DNA of 64,000 nucleotides from Xanthobacteraceae bacterium (GTDB taxonomy: Bacteria > Pseudomonadota > Alphaproteobacteria > Rhizobiales > Xanthobacteraceae), in assembly GCA_019750915.1 (NCBI GenBank), contig JAIENY010000053.1, positions 1 through 64,000 of the forward strand, written 5' to 3'. The position numbers were made by a program, and so were the translations under genes. Position 1 is the first letter of the stretch. Each line of letters starts with the position of its first letter. A model generated the notes under the pieces. It was not told where the DNA came from and ran no database searches. It worked only from the letters and a program-made list of their open reading frames with translations. Of the stretch, positions 63,869 to 64,000 are shown one piece after another.

Positions 63869-64000
63869 AGCGCTTTCTCTGGACGCTGAAGGTCTTGCTC
63901 AGCCATTGGGGACGCCACCCGATGCAGTTCGCCACACTTGTTGTCGGGTTGATCTGCGCGACGGCATTATGGAGCGGCGTGCAGGCGCTCAATCAGCAAT
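63865..64000 (+). CDS. ABC transporter permease, FtsX/MacB type, 5' part
   Basis: 45 codons before the window ends, starting at a GTG that overlaps the ATPase stop. The visible N-terminus has a short basic stretch (VKRFLWTLKVLLSHWGRHP) and then the first membrane helix (FATLVVGLICATALWSGVQAL), as in FtsX-type permeases with a following large periplasmic domain. The 3' part lies outside the window, so the family call rests on coupling to the LolD-like ATPase. Confidence 0.75.
   Translation, partial: MKRFLWTLKVLLSHWGRHPMQFATLVVGLICATALWSGVQALNQQ

Overview
The window reads as chromosomal DNA of an alphaproteobacterium of the order Hyphomicrobiales, most likely the Bradyrhizobium / Afipia / Rhodopseudomonas group (Nitrobacteraceae). 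The basis is a complete acpXL-fabZXL-fabF2XL-fabF1XL-adh2XL-lpxXL cluster for the very long acyl chain of rhizobial-type lipid A, DUF2865 and DUF2059 proteins typical of this group, a plant-type (class II) DAHP synthase, a citramalate synthase, tandem kup genes and evenly high G+C. The assignment is inferred from gene content; no rRNA is present to confirm it. Coding density is high. No prophage, integrase, complete insertion sequence or CRISPR array was seen.

Region by region. 0-10.5 kb: lipoprotein, gph, the rpiA-DUF2059-gor run, a beta-propeller protein, class II aroG, dgkA, nadE and a gltX paralogue overlapping nadE. 10.5-20.3 kb: two secreted Cys-containing proteins, the coupled series cysS-GNAT-cimA, a LOG-family gene, an Atm1-type ABC exporter, and psd-pssA for phosphatidylethanolamine synthesis. 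20.3-29.9 kb: an alpha-1,2-fucosyltransferase-like gene, a PomA/PomB-type stator pair, two tandem kup potassium transporters, a rhodanese with a TTG start, a PLP aminotransferase and a solitary polyamine-type binding protein. 29.9-35.3 kb (minus strand): the lipid A very-long-chain fatty acid operon. 35.4-41.6 kb: mostly solitary genes (ParBc_2-like protein, MgtC, HerA-like ATPase, esterase, HPP-CBS protein, one unrecognised protein).

41.8-52.2 kb is the most distinctive part. A GntR/FCD regulator diverges from a ten-gene, tightly spaced operon. The operon encodes a polar-amino-acid-type ABC importer followed by a D-2-hydroxyacid dehydrogenase, an RraA-like aldolase, a DapA-family lyase, an IlvD/Edd dehydratase, an enolase-superfamily acid-sugar dehydratase and a 3-hydroxyacyl-CoA-dehydrogenase-like enzyme. 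It looks like a self-contained import-and-degrade pathway for an unidentified hydroxy or sugar acid, possibly one carrying nitrogen. A TTTTGT-N8-ACAAAA inverted repeat in the divergent promoter region is a candidate operator.

52.3-62.4 kb: a cytochrome c2-like protein, a TauE/SafE permease, a ketopantoate-reductase-family enzyme with a perfect 14-bp palindrome upstream, a stand-alone IS3 OrfA-like DNA-binding protein, and a urea/amide ABC importer operon (urtABCDE-like) ending in a formamidase/acetamidase. 62.7 kb to the end: tRNA-Gln(CUG), about 440 bp without a convincing gene, and the first genes of a LolD/MacB-type ABC transporter that runs off the window.
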